DNA from: Bacillota bacterium
GTDB lineage: Bacteria; Bacillota; Negativicutes; CTSoil-072
Reading direction: 5' to 3'
Assembly (NCBI GenBank): GCA_017889545.1
Contig: JAGFZV010000006.1
Coordinates: 1-64,000 of the forward strand
DNA length: 64,000 nucleotides
Part shown: positions 46,135 to 55,457 of the stretch, piece after piece
Layout: every line of letters begins with the position of its first letter
Numbering within the stretch: position 1 is the first letter of the stretch
Notes under the pieces: generated by a model
Database searches by the model: none
What the model saw: the letters and a program-made list of their open reading frames with translations, nothing else
What the model was told of the DNA's origin: nothing
Translations under genes and position numbers: made by a program

Positions 46135-47589
46135 TTAAATACGATAGTCCACTCCGTTCGTTTGAATATCCGTGATCTGTGATACAGTCCAGGCCTCGAC
46201 TTCTTTAATAGCATCACCGTCTATCTTTTGGCGATACGACGACTGTAGTTGTTGTCCGGAATTACCATGCTGTCCTCCGGAAAAAAACTGGTCTAACCCC
46301 GCGTAAACTCCGACATAATTTACTTTTATTCCAGCGTTTACCATTTCTTGTTTTAATTGAAGAAGGGATGCTTCCAGAACAGTTCTCACATCACTATTAT
46401 TGGAATGAAACGTCGCCGTTACTAAGCCATTGTTTACAGCGACCTTTAGGGTTAACTCGCCGAGATGCTCAGGGTTCAGCTTAATCACCATTTCTGAGTT
46501 TTGTGCGCTGTTTGTCAAACGTGCTTGATCCACAATTTGGGTAACAATATTTTGAGGATCGATATCTGAAGCCGCTTGCATGGTTTCGGGGGCAGTCGCC
46601 ATTAATTTGCCAGACGATAAAATATCATGGTAACCGATTGCATCCCGGGTCGATATAATGTCACTGTCTCCATTGTCCTTAAACAATAAAGTTTTGGGAT
46701 CAGTAGGAGCATCACCAGAGAAAGTATTGTTAGCTTGTTGAGAAGTTTGCTTTAAAGAAATCGGAAAAGTAAATTTTGTCTCCAGCAATGAAGGTTCCGC
46801 TGAAGGCTCTTCGGAAATTAAAAGCCCTTCAGATTTTGCTGCACTTTGAAACGGTTCATTCTTTTGGGCGGATATGTTGTTCATTTGTATTGCCATGCCC
46901 TTAAATGATAATGGGACTTGATCTCCTTCTTGTATAGCGTTTGCCGTTGCCTGAAACGAAAATTTCGTCTGATTTTGCTGGTTGATTTGAACAAGGCTGG
47001 CATCATCCATGTAGCTTTTGGGAAAACCTGAAGCTACTTGACCGTTTCCGGATAACAAGGTCATTTGTGGAAAATGAGCATTGATTGAAGAAGAAGCTTC
47101 TCCACCTACTTTGGATTGTTTTGTCAGGATGTAATCATTTGGTACTGAAGAAAGCGTGAAATTATCCATAGAAACTGGCTGGATTGCCAAGTTATTTTGA
47201 ATGATCATTGGCTGTAATAGTTGATCTTTCGCGTGAAATAAAGGAACAGTTAATCCCAACGGGAGATTTGCTATAGAGAGTAGATTTTGTGTTTGATTCT
47301 GTTGTGGCATATTTGATGAATTTGGCAATGATGGTGACTCAGTTTCCAAGTCTTCAGCAGATTTTTCTTCATTTGGAGTACTTTCATTACGTATACATTG
47401 AGTTTTATCTTCATCAATATGTTCATTTTTTTTATTCAATGGTTTTACGTTTTCTGATTTTTCTTGAACGGTATTTAATATATTCTTAAATTGACAGCTT
47501 GTTTTTTCCGCTTTTTCCGGCATTGCCTGAGATGAATATAACTCTGCATTCAAACTTGTGACATCATTGATTATTGGAACAGTTTGCAT
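46135..47589 (-). CDS. fliK: Flagellar hook-length control protein FliK
   Basis: A 484-residue secreted molecular ruler. The first 350 residues are low-complexity and Gln/Asn/Ser-rich, as expected for an unfolded ruler; the C-terminal Flg_hook domain is clear ([20 protein letters not shown], then [20 protein letters not shown] near 400-440). It contacts FlhB to switch export to filament proteins. The ATG at 47589 follows AAGGAGGT; the longer frame starts inside this site. Confidence 0.92.
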   Translation of the reverse strand: MQTVPIINDVTSLNAELYSSQAMPEKAEKTSCQFKNILNTVQEKSENVKPLNKKNEHIDEDKTQCIRNESTPNEEKSAEDLETESPSLPNSSNMPQQNQTQNLLSIANLPLGLTVPLFHAKDQLLQPMIIQNNLAIQPVSMDNFTLSSVPNDYILTKQSKVGGEASSSINAHFPQMTLLSGNGQVASGFPKSYMDDASLVQINQQNQTKFSFQATANAIQEGDQVPLSFKGMAIQMNNISAQKNEPFQSAAKSEGLLISEEPSAEPSLLETKFTFPISLKQTSQQANNTFSGDAPTDPKTLLFKDNGDSDIISTRDAIGYHDILSSGKLMATAPETMQAASDIDPQNIVTQIVDQARLTNSAQNSEMVIKLNPEHLGELTLKVAVNNGLVTATFHSNNSDVRTVLEASLLQLKQEMVNAGIKVNYVGVYAGLDQFFSGGQHGNSGQQLQSSYRQKIDGDAIKEVEAWTVSQITDIQTNGVDYRI

Positions 47590-47671
47590 TTTTTCACCTC
47601 CTTTCACATATATATTGATGTTTTTTTAAAAAACAATCATCTGCGTAATGCAGAACATTGCAAACGTTCAT

Positions 47672-48262
47672 TTAACGGTTTATATTCCCTTTGAGCATCA
47701 TCTGTGTCAAACTCGCCGCTTTTTGTGCGTCAAACAATGGCAGTAATTTTGCAACTTGTTCCTCTTCCATTTTTCCTAAGATTGATAAAATTATTTCATC
47801 ATCTAACTTGCTCAATATAGGAACTGCTTCCTCCGGTTTCATGCTGCCGTAGAGACGAGCTAATTTGCTAATTCGTTTTGCAGATTCGATTTGCAACGCT
47901 TTTTGTTGTTTTGCCAATTCAGCATCTTGTGGCAGGATAGGTGTTTTGAGAGGTTCAGTCTGAGTATTGGGTAAAGCAGCCGTTACTGAAGGCATTATGA
48001 GCGGAGCCGCGTCCTTGGTATTATCCGGTATTATTTCGATCGTATCAAAATTCGTCTTTGGCCGGGGGAAAAACTGGCCAACCAATGGATAATCATAAAG
48101 CTTGTACTTAGCAACTAATTCGGGCGTTTTTCCAAGGCCATAAAACACGCCTGCACCAATTCCCAATATCATTAAAAAAATCATTAAAATAATAATAATA
48201 ATAATTTTCATGGTACTTGTTGGAACTTTCTTTGTTTGAGAAGGGACTGCTTTTTCTGCCAT
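47672..48262 (-). CDS. MotE/YlxF-like flagellar protein (MgtE-N superfamily domain)
   Basis: A 196-residue protein with one N-terminal membrane helix (about residues 18-42), a proline-rich extracytoplasmic linker and a C-terminal helical domain with the repeated pattern YGSMKPEEAVPILSKLDDEI and GKMEEEQVAKLLPLFDAQKA. This helical repeat is like the N-domain of MgtE and the MotE/YlxF proteins encoded after fliJ. Predicted to act as a chaperone or stator-associated factor. The ATG at 48262 follows GGAAGG. Name is by family and context. Confidence 0.85.
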   Translation of the reverse strand: MAEKAVPSQTKKVPTSTMKIIIIIILMIFLMILGIGAGVFYGLGKTPELVAKYKLYDYPLVGQFFPRPKTNFDTIEIIPDNTKDAAPLIMPSVTAALPNTQTEPLKTPILPQDAELAKQQKALQIESAKRISKLARLYGSMKPEEAVPILSKLDDEIILSILGKMEEEQVAKLLPLFDAQKAASLTQMMLKGNINR

Positions 48263-48284
48263 AAATTTGCCTTCCTGCAATTAA

Positions 48285-48803
48285 TCAATACAATGTTTTC
48301 ACTCGAGCGACATAATCTTGGGTTTCTTTATATGGAGGAACGTTCCCATAGCGAATAACTGCATCTGGTCCGGCATTATATGCTGCCATTGCTTTTTCCG
48401 TATCGCCGCCAAATGCATCAAGCATCTGTCGAAGATATCGGACTCCACCATCGATATTTTGGCGTAGATCGTAAATGTTTTTTACACCCATAGCCGCCGC
48501 AGTTTCCGGCATTAATTGCATAACACCAACTGCACCGGCAGGGGATATAGCGGTTGCAGATAATCCAGATTCTGCTTTGGCCACTGCAACTGCCAAACAA
48601 GGATCCACACCATGTTGACGTGCTGCATCTTGAATAACACCGATCATTTTATTTGCATCTGTTGTTTGTTGCAAGTTCTTTTCAGCTTGCTCTTGAGCCA
48701 TGGATAGCTGTGAAGAAAAATCTGATCCTTTGCCAGTTTTCAACCCAAAACGATGCTCAATGGTTCCGATCCTTTGGAATACGCTGTTAATGCTATTCGT
48801 CAT
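48285..48803 (-). CDS. Lytic transglycosylase of the flagellar operon
   Basis: A 172-residue soluble-lytic-transglycosylase-domain protein. The catalytic Glu is in AVAVAKAESGLSATAISPAG near 80, followed by VGVMQLMPETAAAMGV and MAAYNAGPDAVIRYG. No signal peptide is visible, so it may be exported by the flagellar system or act as FlgJ-like muramidase to open the cell wall for the rod. It starts next to the fliJ stop without a strong ribosome binding site, so coupling is likely. Confidence 0.92.
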   Translation of the reverse strand: MTNSINSVFQRIGTIEHRFGLKTGKGSDFSSQLSMAQEQAEKNLQQTTDANKMIGVIQDAARQHGVDPCLAVAVAKAESGLSATAISPAGAVGVMQLMPETAAAMGVKNIYDLRQNIDGGVRYLRQMLDAFGGDTEKAMAAYNAGPDAVIRYGNVPPYKETQDYVARVKTLY

Positions 48804-49259
48804 CTAACTATTACCTGCTTTCTGGCGGATGAAAACTTGCGTACCAACTTCATCAATCATTTTTTGTTCTTCTTGCAGTTGTTCAGCATAGTACTGGATA
48901 AAACGTTTTTCTTTAAATTTTTCGACTATCTTGCTCTTTTTTGCAGCTTCCAGCAATAATTCTTGTCGTTCATGATAAACACTTCGCGTTTTCTCTACTG
49001 TATGGGATTGCTTTTGTATATCTCCATTCAATTTATCGAGATAATTCTGAAATAACTTAAATTCTTCTATTGTCAACCCATGTTTCTGGTTTTGGCGTAA
49101 TAAATCCATTGCTGTATCACGGGTATTTACCATCCGTTGCATTTCTTCCAAGGAATGATTATATTCTGCTAGTGCACAGGCAAGTTCCAACTGGAACTGC
49201 TCTTCCTGCAGTTTACGATATTCCAACAATGCTTTCAAACGAAACTTAAATGGTTTCAT
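48804..49259 (-). CDS. fliJ: Flagellar export chaperone FliJ
   Basis: A 151-residue, highly charged, almost entirely helical coiled-coil protein (KPFKFRLKALLEYRKLQEEQ at the N-terminus). FliJ binds the FliI hexamer and FlhA and helps use of proton motive force. Weak sequence conservation is normal in the family; context after fliI secures it. Start at 49259 follows GAGG; 11 bases past fliI. Confidence 0.92.
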   Translation of the reverse strand: MKPFKFRLKALLEYRKLQEEQFQLELACALAEYNHSLEEMQRMVNTRDTAMDLLRQNQKHGLTIEEFKLFQNYLDKLNGDIQKQSHTVEKTRSVYHERQELLLEAAKKSKIVEKFKEKRFIQYYAEQLQEEQKMIDEVGTQVFIRQKAGNS

Positions 49260-49270
49260 AAAACCTCACT

Positions 49271-50599
49271 TTAAGAAGCCGAATGACATCCGCTAATCGC
49301 TTTCACCGCAGATACTGTGTCTTGTAAAGAATTTTTTTCAAAAACCGTTTGCTGCAAAAACGAATTAATTCCTGCTGACATTTTTATTGCCTGATCAATG
49401 GAAGGATTGCTGCCGGCCATATACGCACCAATATTAATCAAATCCTCCGCTTCCCGATAAGTTGATAGTAGAGCGCGGGTTTTCTGTGCAGCTAAGCAAT
49501 GATTTTCATCCGCCAATTCAAGCATAAGACGACTGACACTCTGAAGCACATCAATCGCCGGATAATGATTTTGCGATGCCAAATCACGCGACAATACAAT
49601 ATGTCCGTCAAGAACACTGCGAACGCAATCGGCAATCGGCTCATTCATGTCATCACCATCAACAAGAACTGTATATATACCGGTGATCGAACCTTGCGAT
49701 CCCGTTCCAGAACGTTCCAAAAGTTTAGGTAACATAGAAAAGACAGACGGCGTATAACCACGAGTTGCAGGCGGTTCACCAATTGTTAACCCAACCTCGC
49801 GCTGAGCCATAGCAAAACGCGTGACTGAATCCATCATTAACATCACGTTTTTCCCTTGGTCACGGAAATATTCCGCAATCGCTGTTGCCGCCATTGCTCC
49901 TTTAATGCGCAATAGCGCCGGTTGATCAGATGTAGCCACGACCACAACAGAACGTTTCAGTCCCTCTTCACCTAAATCACGTTCGATGAATTCTCTTACT
50001 TCGCGTCCTCGTTCACCAACTAAAGCAATTACATTAATATCTGCGTCAGTATTGCGGGCGATCATCCCCAACAACGTGCTCTTACCTACCCCGCTTCCAG
50101 CCATGATCCCAATTCGTTGTCCGAGTCCTAATGTCATTAATCCATCAATCGCCCGCACACCGACTGACAATTTTTCCGTGATACGTGGTCTTGTAAGCGG
50201 CGGCGGCGGCGCAGCATGTAAGGGATAATCTGTGTTGGTGATCAAGGGTCCTTTTTCGTCTACCGGTTGTCCTAAACCGTTTAAAATACGTCCTAACAAT
50301 GCCGGTCCAACGGAAACTTTTAGTGTTTTGTATGCGGAAATAACATTACATCCGGGACCAATTCCCTGCATTTCACCTATCGGCATTAGTAAAACCCTAT
50401 TTTGCCGAAAACCAACCACTTCCGCCGGAATTGGATCGACAAGGTCACGAGGGATGATATGGCAAAGATCTCCCAAATTCACGTTTGGACCTTGAGATTC
50501 AATCACCAAACCAATTACTTGGGTAATTTTACCGTTCAAATTCATGGTGCGCGTATTCCTAATCGTTTCCAAATAAGTTTCTATAGAAAATGTTTTCAT
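49271..50599 (-). CDS. fliI: Flagellar export ATPase FliI
   Basis: A 442-residue F1-beta-like ATPase that energises loading of export substrates. Walker A is MAGSGVGKSTLLG near residue 170; Walker B NVMLMMDSVTRFA near 250; the type III ATPase signature is PPATRGYTPSVFSMLPKL. It forms a hexamer below FlhA with FliH and FliJ. The ATG at 50599 overlaps fliH by 4 bases. Confidence 0.97.
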   Translation of the reverse strand: MKTFSIETYLETIRNTRTMNLNGKITQVIGLVIESQGPNVNLGDLCHIIPRDLVDPIPAEVVGFRQNRVLLMPIGEMQGIGPGCNVISAYKTLKVSVGPALLGRILNGLGQPVDEKGPLITNTDYPLHAAPPPPLTRPRITEKLSVGVRAIDGLMTLGLGQRIGIMAGSGVGKSTLLGMIARNTDADINVIALVGERGREVREFIERDLGEEGLKRSVVVVATSDQPALLRIKGAMAATAIAEYFRDQGKNVMLMMDSVTRFAMAQREVGLTIGEPPATRGYTPSVFSMLPKLLERSGTGSQGSITGIYTVLVDGDDMNEPIADCVRSVLDGHIVLSRDLASQNHYPAIDVLQSVSRLMLELADENHCLAAQKTRALLSTYREAEDLINIGAYMAGSNPSIDQAIKMSAGINSFLQQTVFEKNSLQDTVSAVKAISGCHSAS

Positions 50600-51321
50600 G
50601 ATAATACATCTTGCAACGTCTTTTTCAATATTGCGAGTTGAGTATCAATGCGCGCATCTAATTTGCCATTCATTGTTTCTACAAAACAGCTCCCTCTCGT
50701 AAGAGTTGCATCAGGAGTAATGATTAAAGATTTTTCGCCCCCGATAATTATTTGCAAATCCCGTTTTGATTGTAAAATCATTTCATAATCCTCTGGAGCA
50801 ACCATAACAGTGATTTTGTCTTGATCACGCACTTCTTGCAACGCTGCGATTATAATCGGCAAGGTTGCCTCCTGGTTTTTTTCGATTTCCTGAGCTAAAA
50901 TTTTTTCAGCAATTGCAAATGCTAATTTCATAATATCTTGCTGTGAAGATTGAACAATTATTTCTGCCTCTTGTTTCGCTGCGGCTAATACTGTCTGGGC
51001 CTGTAAAACAGCATCTTCCAAGAAAAGTTGCACCTCTTGACGTCCTTGTTTTTTCCCTTCTTCATAGCCTTGCAAAAAACCAATATCCTGCGCTTGTTGT
51101 TTTATTTTTTCGCTTTGAAAATTAGCGTCAATAATCATTTGATTTGCTTGATGTTGCGCTTTGCTAATGATTTCAGATCCAATTTCATTTATAATGTTTT
51201 CAACTTCTTCCGGCGGTACAATTTCAAAAGCATTTGCTGTCGTCGTAGCGTCATATAAAGAAGCGTTATAAATTAATTTTGGCTTATCATGCAAATATAC
51301 GCATTTAATTACACTAGACAA
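50596..51321 (-). CDS. fliH: Flagellar assembly protein FliH
   Basis: A 241-residue stalk protein that binds and regulates FliI. The centre is a long helix with QAQTVLAAAKQEAEI and the C-terminal domain is V-type ATPase subunit E-like (KLAFAIAEKILAQEIEKNQE, then DARIDTQLAILKKTL). The start is a TTG at 51321 with AAAGGAG 9 bases upstream, overlapping the fliG stop by 8 bases; no ATG is near the expected N-terminus. Confidence 0.92.
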   Translation of the reverse strand: MSSVIKCVYLHDKPKLIYNASLYDATTTANAFEIVPPEEVENIINEIGSEIISKAQHQANQMIIDANFQSEKIKQQAQDIGFLQGYEEGKKQGRQEVQLFLEDAVLQAQTVLAAAKQEAEIIVQSSQQDIMKLAFAIAEKILAQEIEKNQEATLPIIIAALQEVRDQDKITVMVAPEDYEMILQSKRDLQIIIGGEKSLIITPDATLTRGSCFVETMNGKLDARIDTQLAILKKTLQDVLS

Positions 51322-52324
51322 TCAACTCGTCTCCTTTTCCGCGTGAAACTATAATTTCACCTGATTCTTCAAGTCGACGAATTACGTTGACGATTTTTTG
51401 CTGAGCTTCCTCTACATCACGAATTCGTACAGGTCCCATAAATTCAATCTCTTCGCGCAACATATCGGAAGCTCGTTTCGACATGTTTTTATAGATTTTT
51501 TCGGCAACCTCACTCGAGGCAGCTTTTAAAGCCAAGCCCAATTCTTTACTGTCAATTTCACGTAACACCAGTTGCAAAGAACGATCATCAATACCAACAA
51601 TATCTTCAAAGACAAACATCCGCTTCTTGATTTCTTCAGCCAAATCAGGATTCTGTATCTCAAGATTTTCTATAATTGTTCGCTCTGTGGTGCGGTCAAC
51701 TTTATTGAGTACCTCGACAATGGAATCAATACCGCCAGCGGCTGTAAAATCTTGTGTGACCAATGATGATAATTTTCGCTCCAGAATACGCTCAACGTCT
51801 TTGATAACATCAGGTGATGTTCGATCCATTGTAGCAATTCGACGGGCTACGTCTACTTGCCGGTCCGGTGGTAATGCTGAAATAATAGAAGCTGCTTGAT
51901 CCGACTGTAAATAAGCAGTGATAAGGGCAATGGTTTGCGGATGTTCATTCTGAATAAAATTCAAAAGTTGTGCAGGATCTGTTTTACGAGCAAAATCAAA
52001 AGGTCGTATTTGTAAACTTGTTGTGAGTTTGTTAATAATATAAAAAGCCTTGTCCGCACCTAATGCTTTTTCTAGTATCTCCCGTGCGTAGTCAAGGCCG
52101 CCACTGGAAATATACTCTTTCGCCATGCACATTTGATGAAATTCCGCAAGAATTTTATCTTTTTGATCTTGAGAAATTTTGCGTTGATTGGCAATTTCAA
52201 GAGTTAGTTTATCAATCTCATCTTCACGCAGGTGTTTGAGAATAGCTGCGGAAACATCCGGACCTAACGTAATCATCAAAACTGCTGCTTTTTGTTTGCC
52301 ATCTAACTCATTGCCTTGAAACAT
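51314..52324 (-). CDS. fliG: Flagellar motor switch protein FliG
   Basis: A 336-residue C-ring protein that contacts MotA. N-terminal domain binds FliF (GKQKAAVLMITLGPDVSAAI); the middle domain has the conserved EHPQTIALITAYL motif near 125; the C-terminal torque helix has the charged residues in MSKRASDMLREEIEFMGPVR near 285. The ATG at 52324 is preferred (AAGGAG at 8 bases). It follows fliF by 22 bases. Confidence 0.97.
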   Translation of the reverse strand: MFQGNELDGKQKAAVLMITLGPDVSAAILKHLREDEIDKLTLEIANQRKISQDQKDKILAEFHQMCMAKEYISSGGLDYAREILEKALGADKAFYIINKLTTSLQIRPFDFARKTDPAQLLNFIQNEHPQTIALITAYLQSDQAASIISALPPDRQVDVARRIATMDRTSPDVIKDVERILERKLSSLVTQDFTAAGGIDSIVEVLNKVDRTTERTIIENLEIQNPDLAEEIKKRMFVFEDIVGIDDRSLQLVLREIDSKELGLALKAASSEVAEKIYKNMSKRASDMLREEIEFMGPVRIRDVEEAQQKIVNVIRRLEESGEIIVSRGKGDELIV

Positions 52325-52346
52325 TACCATATCTCCTTTAAGGATC

Positions 52347-53888
52347 TCATTCTTCTCCTAGCCAGGCTTTAATAATCTGGGCCATGTCTTCCGGTTTTGT
52401 TTTTGCCATTCGAACAATTGCTTCATGCTGTTGAACACGTTCTTTTTCCTGTGGTGTCATCTCTTTTTTTTGTGGAGAAACCGCATTGGAAGTTTGTGAA
52501 GACGGCATAGTAACAAGTTCGATATCTTCCTCTTCGTGTCTGCGAATAAACCGCCGGACCAAAAAGAATATGATAATAGCCCCAATAATTGCTCCGGCAA
52601 TTTTCAGCCAGTTATATTGCTGTTGTTGCTTCTCATATGCCTGCTCTTCTTTACGTTGTTTATCAGCCGCTTCAGTATTAAAAGATATACTTTCCACCGA
52701 TATATTATCGCCTCGGGCAGGATTTAATCCTATAGTTGAGGCGACCGTTTTAGCGAGACTGTCTTGCTGTGTTTTATCGACACTGTTATCAATCAAAACA
52801 GCTACCGTTAATCGTTTGACAGTTCCGGGAGCTTGAATTATTTTTTCTTTTGTCTCATTAATTTCATAGTTGCGAGTTGATTCTTTTTTCTCGTAATTGG
52901 AATTTGATGAGTTTCCAGTGCCAGCGACGTAACCTGGGATATTTGATGCTGAGCCAGGAATACCACCTGTTGTCGGCGCACTGCCTTTGTAACTTTCATT
53001 TGAATCCTGTGAGCTGCGAATAATTCCTTTATCATCAACCACTGGTTCAAAAATTTGACGATCAAGAGTTCGTTGATCAAAATTCAATTCAACATTTACT
53101 CTTGCCGCCGCTTTGCCTGGCCCTAGTACTTGTTCCAATAATGACTGAACTCTTTTTTGATAATCGTCTTGCACTTTTTTAGTGAGTTCCAGTTGACTCA
53201 TCGTTCCTGCACCAGAAAAACCATTCGAATCCGACTGATCATTGAGTACATTTGCATAACTGTCGACGACAGTGATATTCTCTGGTTTTAACCCTTGGAT
53301 ACTATGGGATGTTAAATTAACAATCCCTTTAATCTGTTCACGCGATAATTGAGCCGCCGGTCGAAGTTTGAGCATAATGGAAGCTGTTGCCGGTTTTTCG
53401 TTTTTTTTGTACAAACTATCTTCTGCTAAAACAATATGTACTCTAGCTTTTTCCACTTCCGACATTTGTTCAATCGTGCGTGTCAACTCACCTTGCAAAG
53501 CCTGCAATAAATAAACTTTATTTTGAAACTCCGTAGCGCCAAATTTATTTTGGTCAAAGACTTCAAAACCTTTATTACCACGCGGTAAGCCTTGATTAGC
53601 CATTTCAAGACGAATACGATACACATCTTTTGAAGAAACCAAGATCGCTGTCCCATTTCCGCCGATTTCGTAAGGTATTTTCGCTTCCTTAAGTTTAGCA
53701 GCAACCTCCCCTGCATCTTTTGAATCCATCGCCGTAAACAAAGGAACATAATCAGCGCGGCCTCCCCACCAATAACTCCATCCCAACAAACCAACAGTAA
53801 GAAGTACAGCCATCGCCATAATCATATATCGTTGTCTTACTTCAAGTCCTTGCCATAGACGTATTATTTGTTCTTTCAGTTCGGCCAT
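52347..53888 (-). CDS. fliF: Flagellar MS-ring protein FliF
   Basis: A 513-residue membrane protein that forms the MS ring. Two membrane helices (about 22-42 and 430-450) flank the ring-building motifs and the large extracytoplasmic domain (YKKNEKPATASIMLKLRP near 150; a Ser/Asn-rich loop near 285-340); the C-terminal tail (PEDMAQIIKAWLGEE) binds FliG. The ATG at 53888 follows AAAGG. 79 bases after fliE. Confidence 0.96.
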   Translation of the reverse strand: MAELKEQIIRLWQGLEVRQRYMIMAMAVLLTVGLLGWSYWWGGRADYVPLFTAMDSKDAGEVAAKLKEAKIPYEIGGNGTAILVSSKDVYRIRLEMANQGLPRGNKGFEVFDQNKFGATEFQNKVYLLQALQGELTRTIEQMSEVEKARVHIVLAEDSLYKKNEKPATASIMLKLRPAAQLSREQIKGIVNLTSHSIQGLKPENITVVDSYANVLNDQSDSNGFSGAGTMSQLELTKKVQDDYQKRVQSLLEQVLGPGKAAARVNVELNFDQRTLDRQIFEPVVDDKGIIRSSQDSNESYKGSAPTTGGIPGSASNIPGYVAGTGNSSNSNYEKKESTRNYEINETKEKIIQAPGTVKRLTVAVLIDNSVDKTQQDSLAKTVASTIGLNPARGDNISVESISFNTEAADKQRKEEQAYEKQQQQYNWLKIAGAIIGAIIIFFLVRRFIRRHEEEDIELVTMPSSQTSNAVSPQKKEMTPQEKERVQQHEAIVRMAKTKPEDMAQIIKAWLGEE

Positions 53889-53967
53889 GGTTTCCAACCT
53901 TTCAAATAAGCAATACTGTCACTACAATGCAGCGATAGTATTTTGCCACTCCGCAAACTTACATGTA

Positions 53968-54276
53968 TCAAACCTGCATTCTCATAACTTCCTGATATGC
54001 ATCAACGATTTTGTTACGAACCTGCATCGTCAATTGTAATGCAATCGTTGCTTTTTCAGTTGCGATCACTGCCTCTGATATATCTTGGACCTTGCCGGCT
54101 GCCAAATCAACTGAACTGTGATTGGCTTTTAACTGCAATTGGTTCACATCGCTCAAAACATTGGACAATACATCGCTAAATTTCAAATTTTGCTCATCGG
54201 TATTTGTTGCATTATTAGAATTTACCATTGTATTTTGCAACTTGACAGGGGAAAGGTACAATGAGTCAACCTTCAT
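53968..54276 (-). CDS. fliE: Flagellar hook-basal body protein FliE
   Basis: A 102-residue helical protein that links the MS ring with the rod and initiates export. Typical C-terminal pattern: AVIATEKATIALQLTMQVRN and VDAYQEVMRMQV. It follows flgC by 25 bases, and its length equals that of the family (about 100). Start at 54276. Confidence 0.95.
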   Translation of the reverse strand: MKVDSLYLSPVKLQNTMVNSNNATNTDEQNLKFSDVLSNVLSDVNQLQLKANHSSVDLAAGKVQDISEAVIATEKATIALQLTMQVRNKIVDAYQEVMRMQV

Positions 54277-54301
54277 TCATAAACTTCCCTTCATTTTTTG
54301 T

Positions 54302-54736
54302 TTATTGACCGATCTCCAAAGCCTTTAACGCCATGTTTTTAGCCGCATTAACTGCTGTAACATTTGCTTCGTAAGCACGAGTAGCGGTCATCATATCCAC
54401 CATTTCACTGATGATATTAATATTGGGCATTTCTCTGTATCCTTGTTTATTGGCATCAGGGTGACTCGGATCATACACCAAGCGTGGCGCGCTTTGATCC
54501 TTTAATATCCCAGTTACCCGTACACCATCTCCGGCACTTTGCTGTTGTGCCATGATCTGTGCAAAACTTGAAGCATTGGCTCTCGGCTCAAAAACAACCA
54601 TTTGACGGCGATATGGGCCTCCTTCTGCCGTACGACTCGAATTTGCATTTGCAATATTATTGGAAATAACATCCATTCTCAAACGTTCCGCCGACATTCC
54701 TGATGCGGCCGCGTCGATTGCATTAAAAATGCCCAT
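54302..54736 (-). CDS. flgC: Proximal rod protein FlgC
   Basis: A 144-residue rod protein. The N-terminal motif is GIFNAIDAAASGMSAERLR with MDVISNNIANANS, and the C-terminal motif INIISEMVDMMTATRAYEAN. The ATG at 54736 follows GGAAGGG, 5 bases past the flgB stop; a longer frame overlapping flgB is less likely. Confidence 0.96.
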   Translation of the reverse strand: MGIFNAIDAAASGMSAERLRMDVISNNIANANSSRTAEGGPYRRQMVVFEPRANASSFAQIMAQQQSAGDGVRVTGILKDQSAPRLVYDPSHPDANKQGYREMPNINIISEMVDMMTATRAYEANVTAVNAAKNMALKALEIGQ

Positions 54737-54741
54737 AACAA

Positions 54742-55155
54742 TCATTTCCCTTCCCTAATAGCTGATTTGAGGTTCGAAAAATAACGACTCAATTGGTGCG
54801 CGATTGCATTATAATAAATTGTATTTTTAGCTATATTTGCCATTTCGGCATCAATATCTACATTATTTCCATCGATACGCATTGTATTTTCACTCGAAGT
54901 AAAAATGGTGGGAGTCGTCCCGATTGTGCCGCCATTGCCTGCAAAATGTTGAACATTTGTCGATGTTAACGAAAGTTTATTCTTTTTCTCCAATGCCTGT
55001 GCCAGAACTCCTTCAAATTCAACATCGCTGCGTTTAAAACCAGGCGTATTAACATTAGCAATATTATTGCTAATGACTTGGTTACGTAGAGCAGATGTAC
55101 CCAACGCTTTTTCCATGACCTTTTGATAGGAAGAAGAAACGACAGTATCCAGCAT
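54742..55155 (-). CDS. flgB: Proximal rod protein FlgB
   Basis: A 137-residue rod protein: SYQKVMEKALGTSALRNQVI, NNIANVNTPGFKRSDVEFEG, and a C-terminal NNVDIDAEMANIAKNTIYY. First gene of the motility operon. The ATG at 55155 has AAGGTG upstream. Its 5' region contains a promoter, a c-di-GMP riboswitch and a terminator, so expression of the operon head depends on whether transcription passes the terminator. Confidence 0.96.
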   Translation of the reverse strand: MLDTVVSSSYQKVMEKALGTSALRNQVISNNIANVNTPGFKRSDVEFEGVLAQALEKKNKLSLTSTNVQHFAGNGGTIGTTPTIFTSSENTMRIDGNNVDIDAEMANIAKNTIYYNAIAHQLSRYFSNLKSAIREGK

Positions 55156-55277
55156 GAAATCACCTTCGCCTTCGTCGTAATATAAGTGGTATATTGGTAT
55201 ATGCAACAATGTTTTCTAATTCTACAAAGTTTTAGAAACTCCTTGCTTATAAATGCCTTGGCTATAATATAATTTCA

Positions 55278-55316
55278 AAAATCATCAGGCGCTATACTAA
55301 ATAAAATAGCACCTGG
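55278..55316 (-). terminator. Riboswitch-controlled terminator ahead of flgB
   Basis: On the minus strand CAGGTGCTAT (55306-55315) pairs with ATAGCGCCTG (55286-55295), 10 pairs with one G-U, loop of 10, then ATGATTTTT. It lies about 120 bases before flgB. Its 5' arm (GCCAGGTGC, 55309-55317) is complementary to an upstream segment GCGCCGGC (55329-55336), giving a mutually exclusive antiterminator. Confidence 0.8.
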
Positions 55317-55354
55317 CTCTTCATAAATGCCGGCGCAAAACTACGCTTTATTAA

Positions 55355-55432
55355 GCGGCAACCTGGCAATCGTAGACAATCGTCTTTAGATCCATAGCTT
55401 TGCGTCCTTACCTTTCGATAAGTTTGCCCAAT
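55355..55432 (-). promoter_or_regulatory. Cyclic-di-GMP-I (GEMM-I) riboswitch of the flagellar operon
   Basis: Minus strand: GGGCAAAC, stem CUUAUC-GAAA-GGUAAG with GAAA tetraloop, the invariant GGACGCAAAGCUA, a second stem containing the receptor-like UCUAAAG...UACGA, and the closing GCCAGGUUGCC. These are the conserved features of the GEMM-I aptamer, in the right order and spacing. It is followed by a terminator at 55278-55316. In Clostridioides difficile the same class precedes flgB and turns it off when c-di-GMP is high; here the polarity cannot be read with certainty (see findings). Confidence 0.92.
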
Positions 55433-55457
55433 ATTCTAGTAGAAAATATTGATTATA

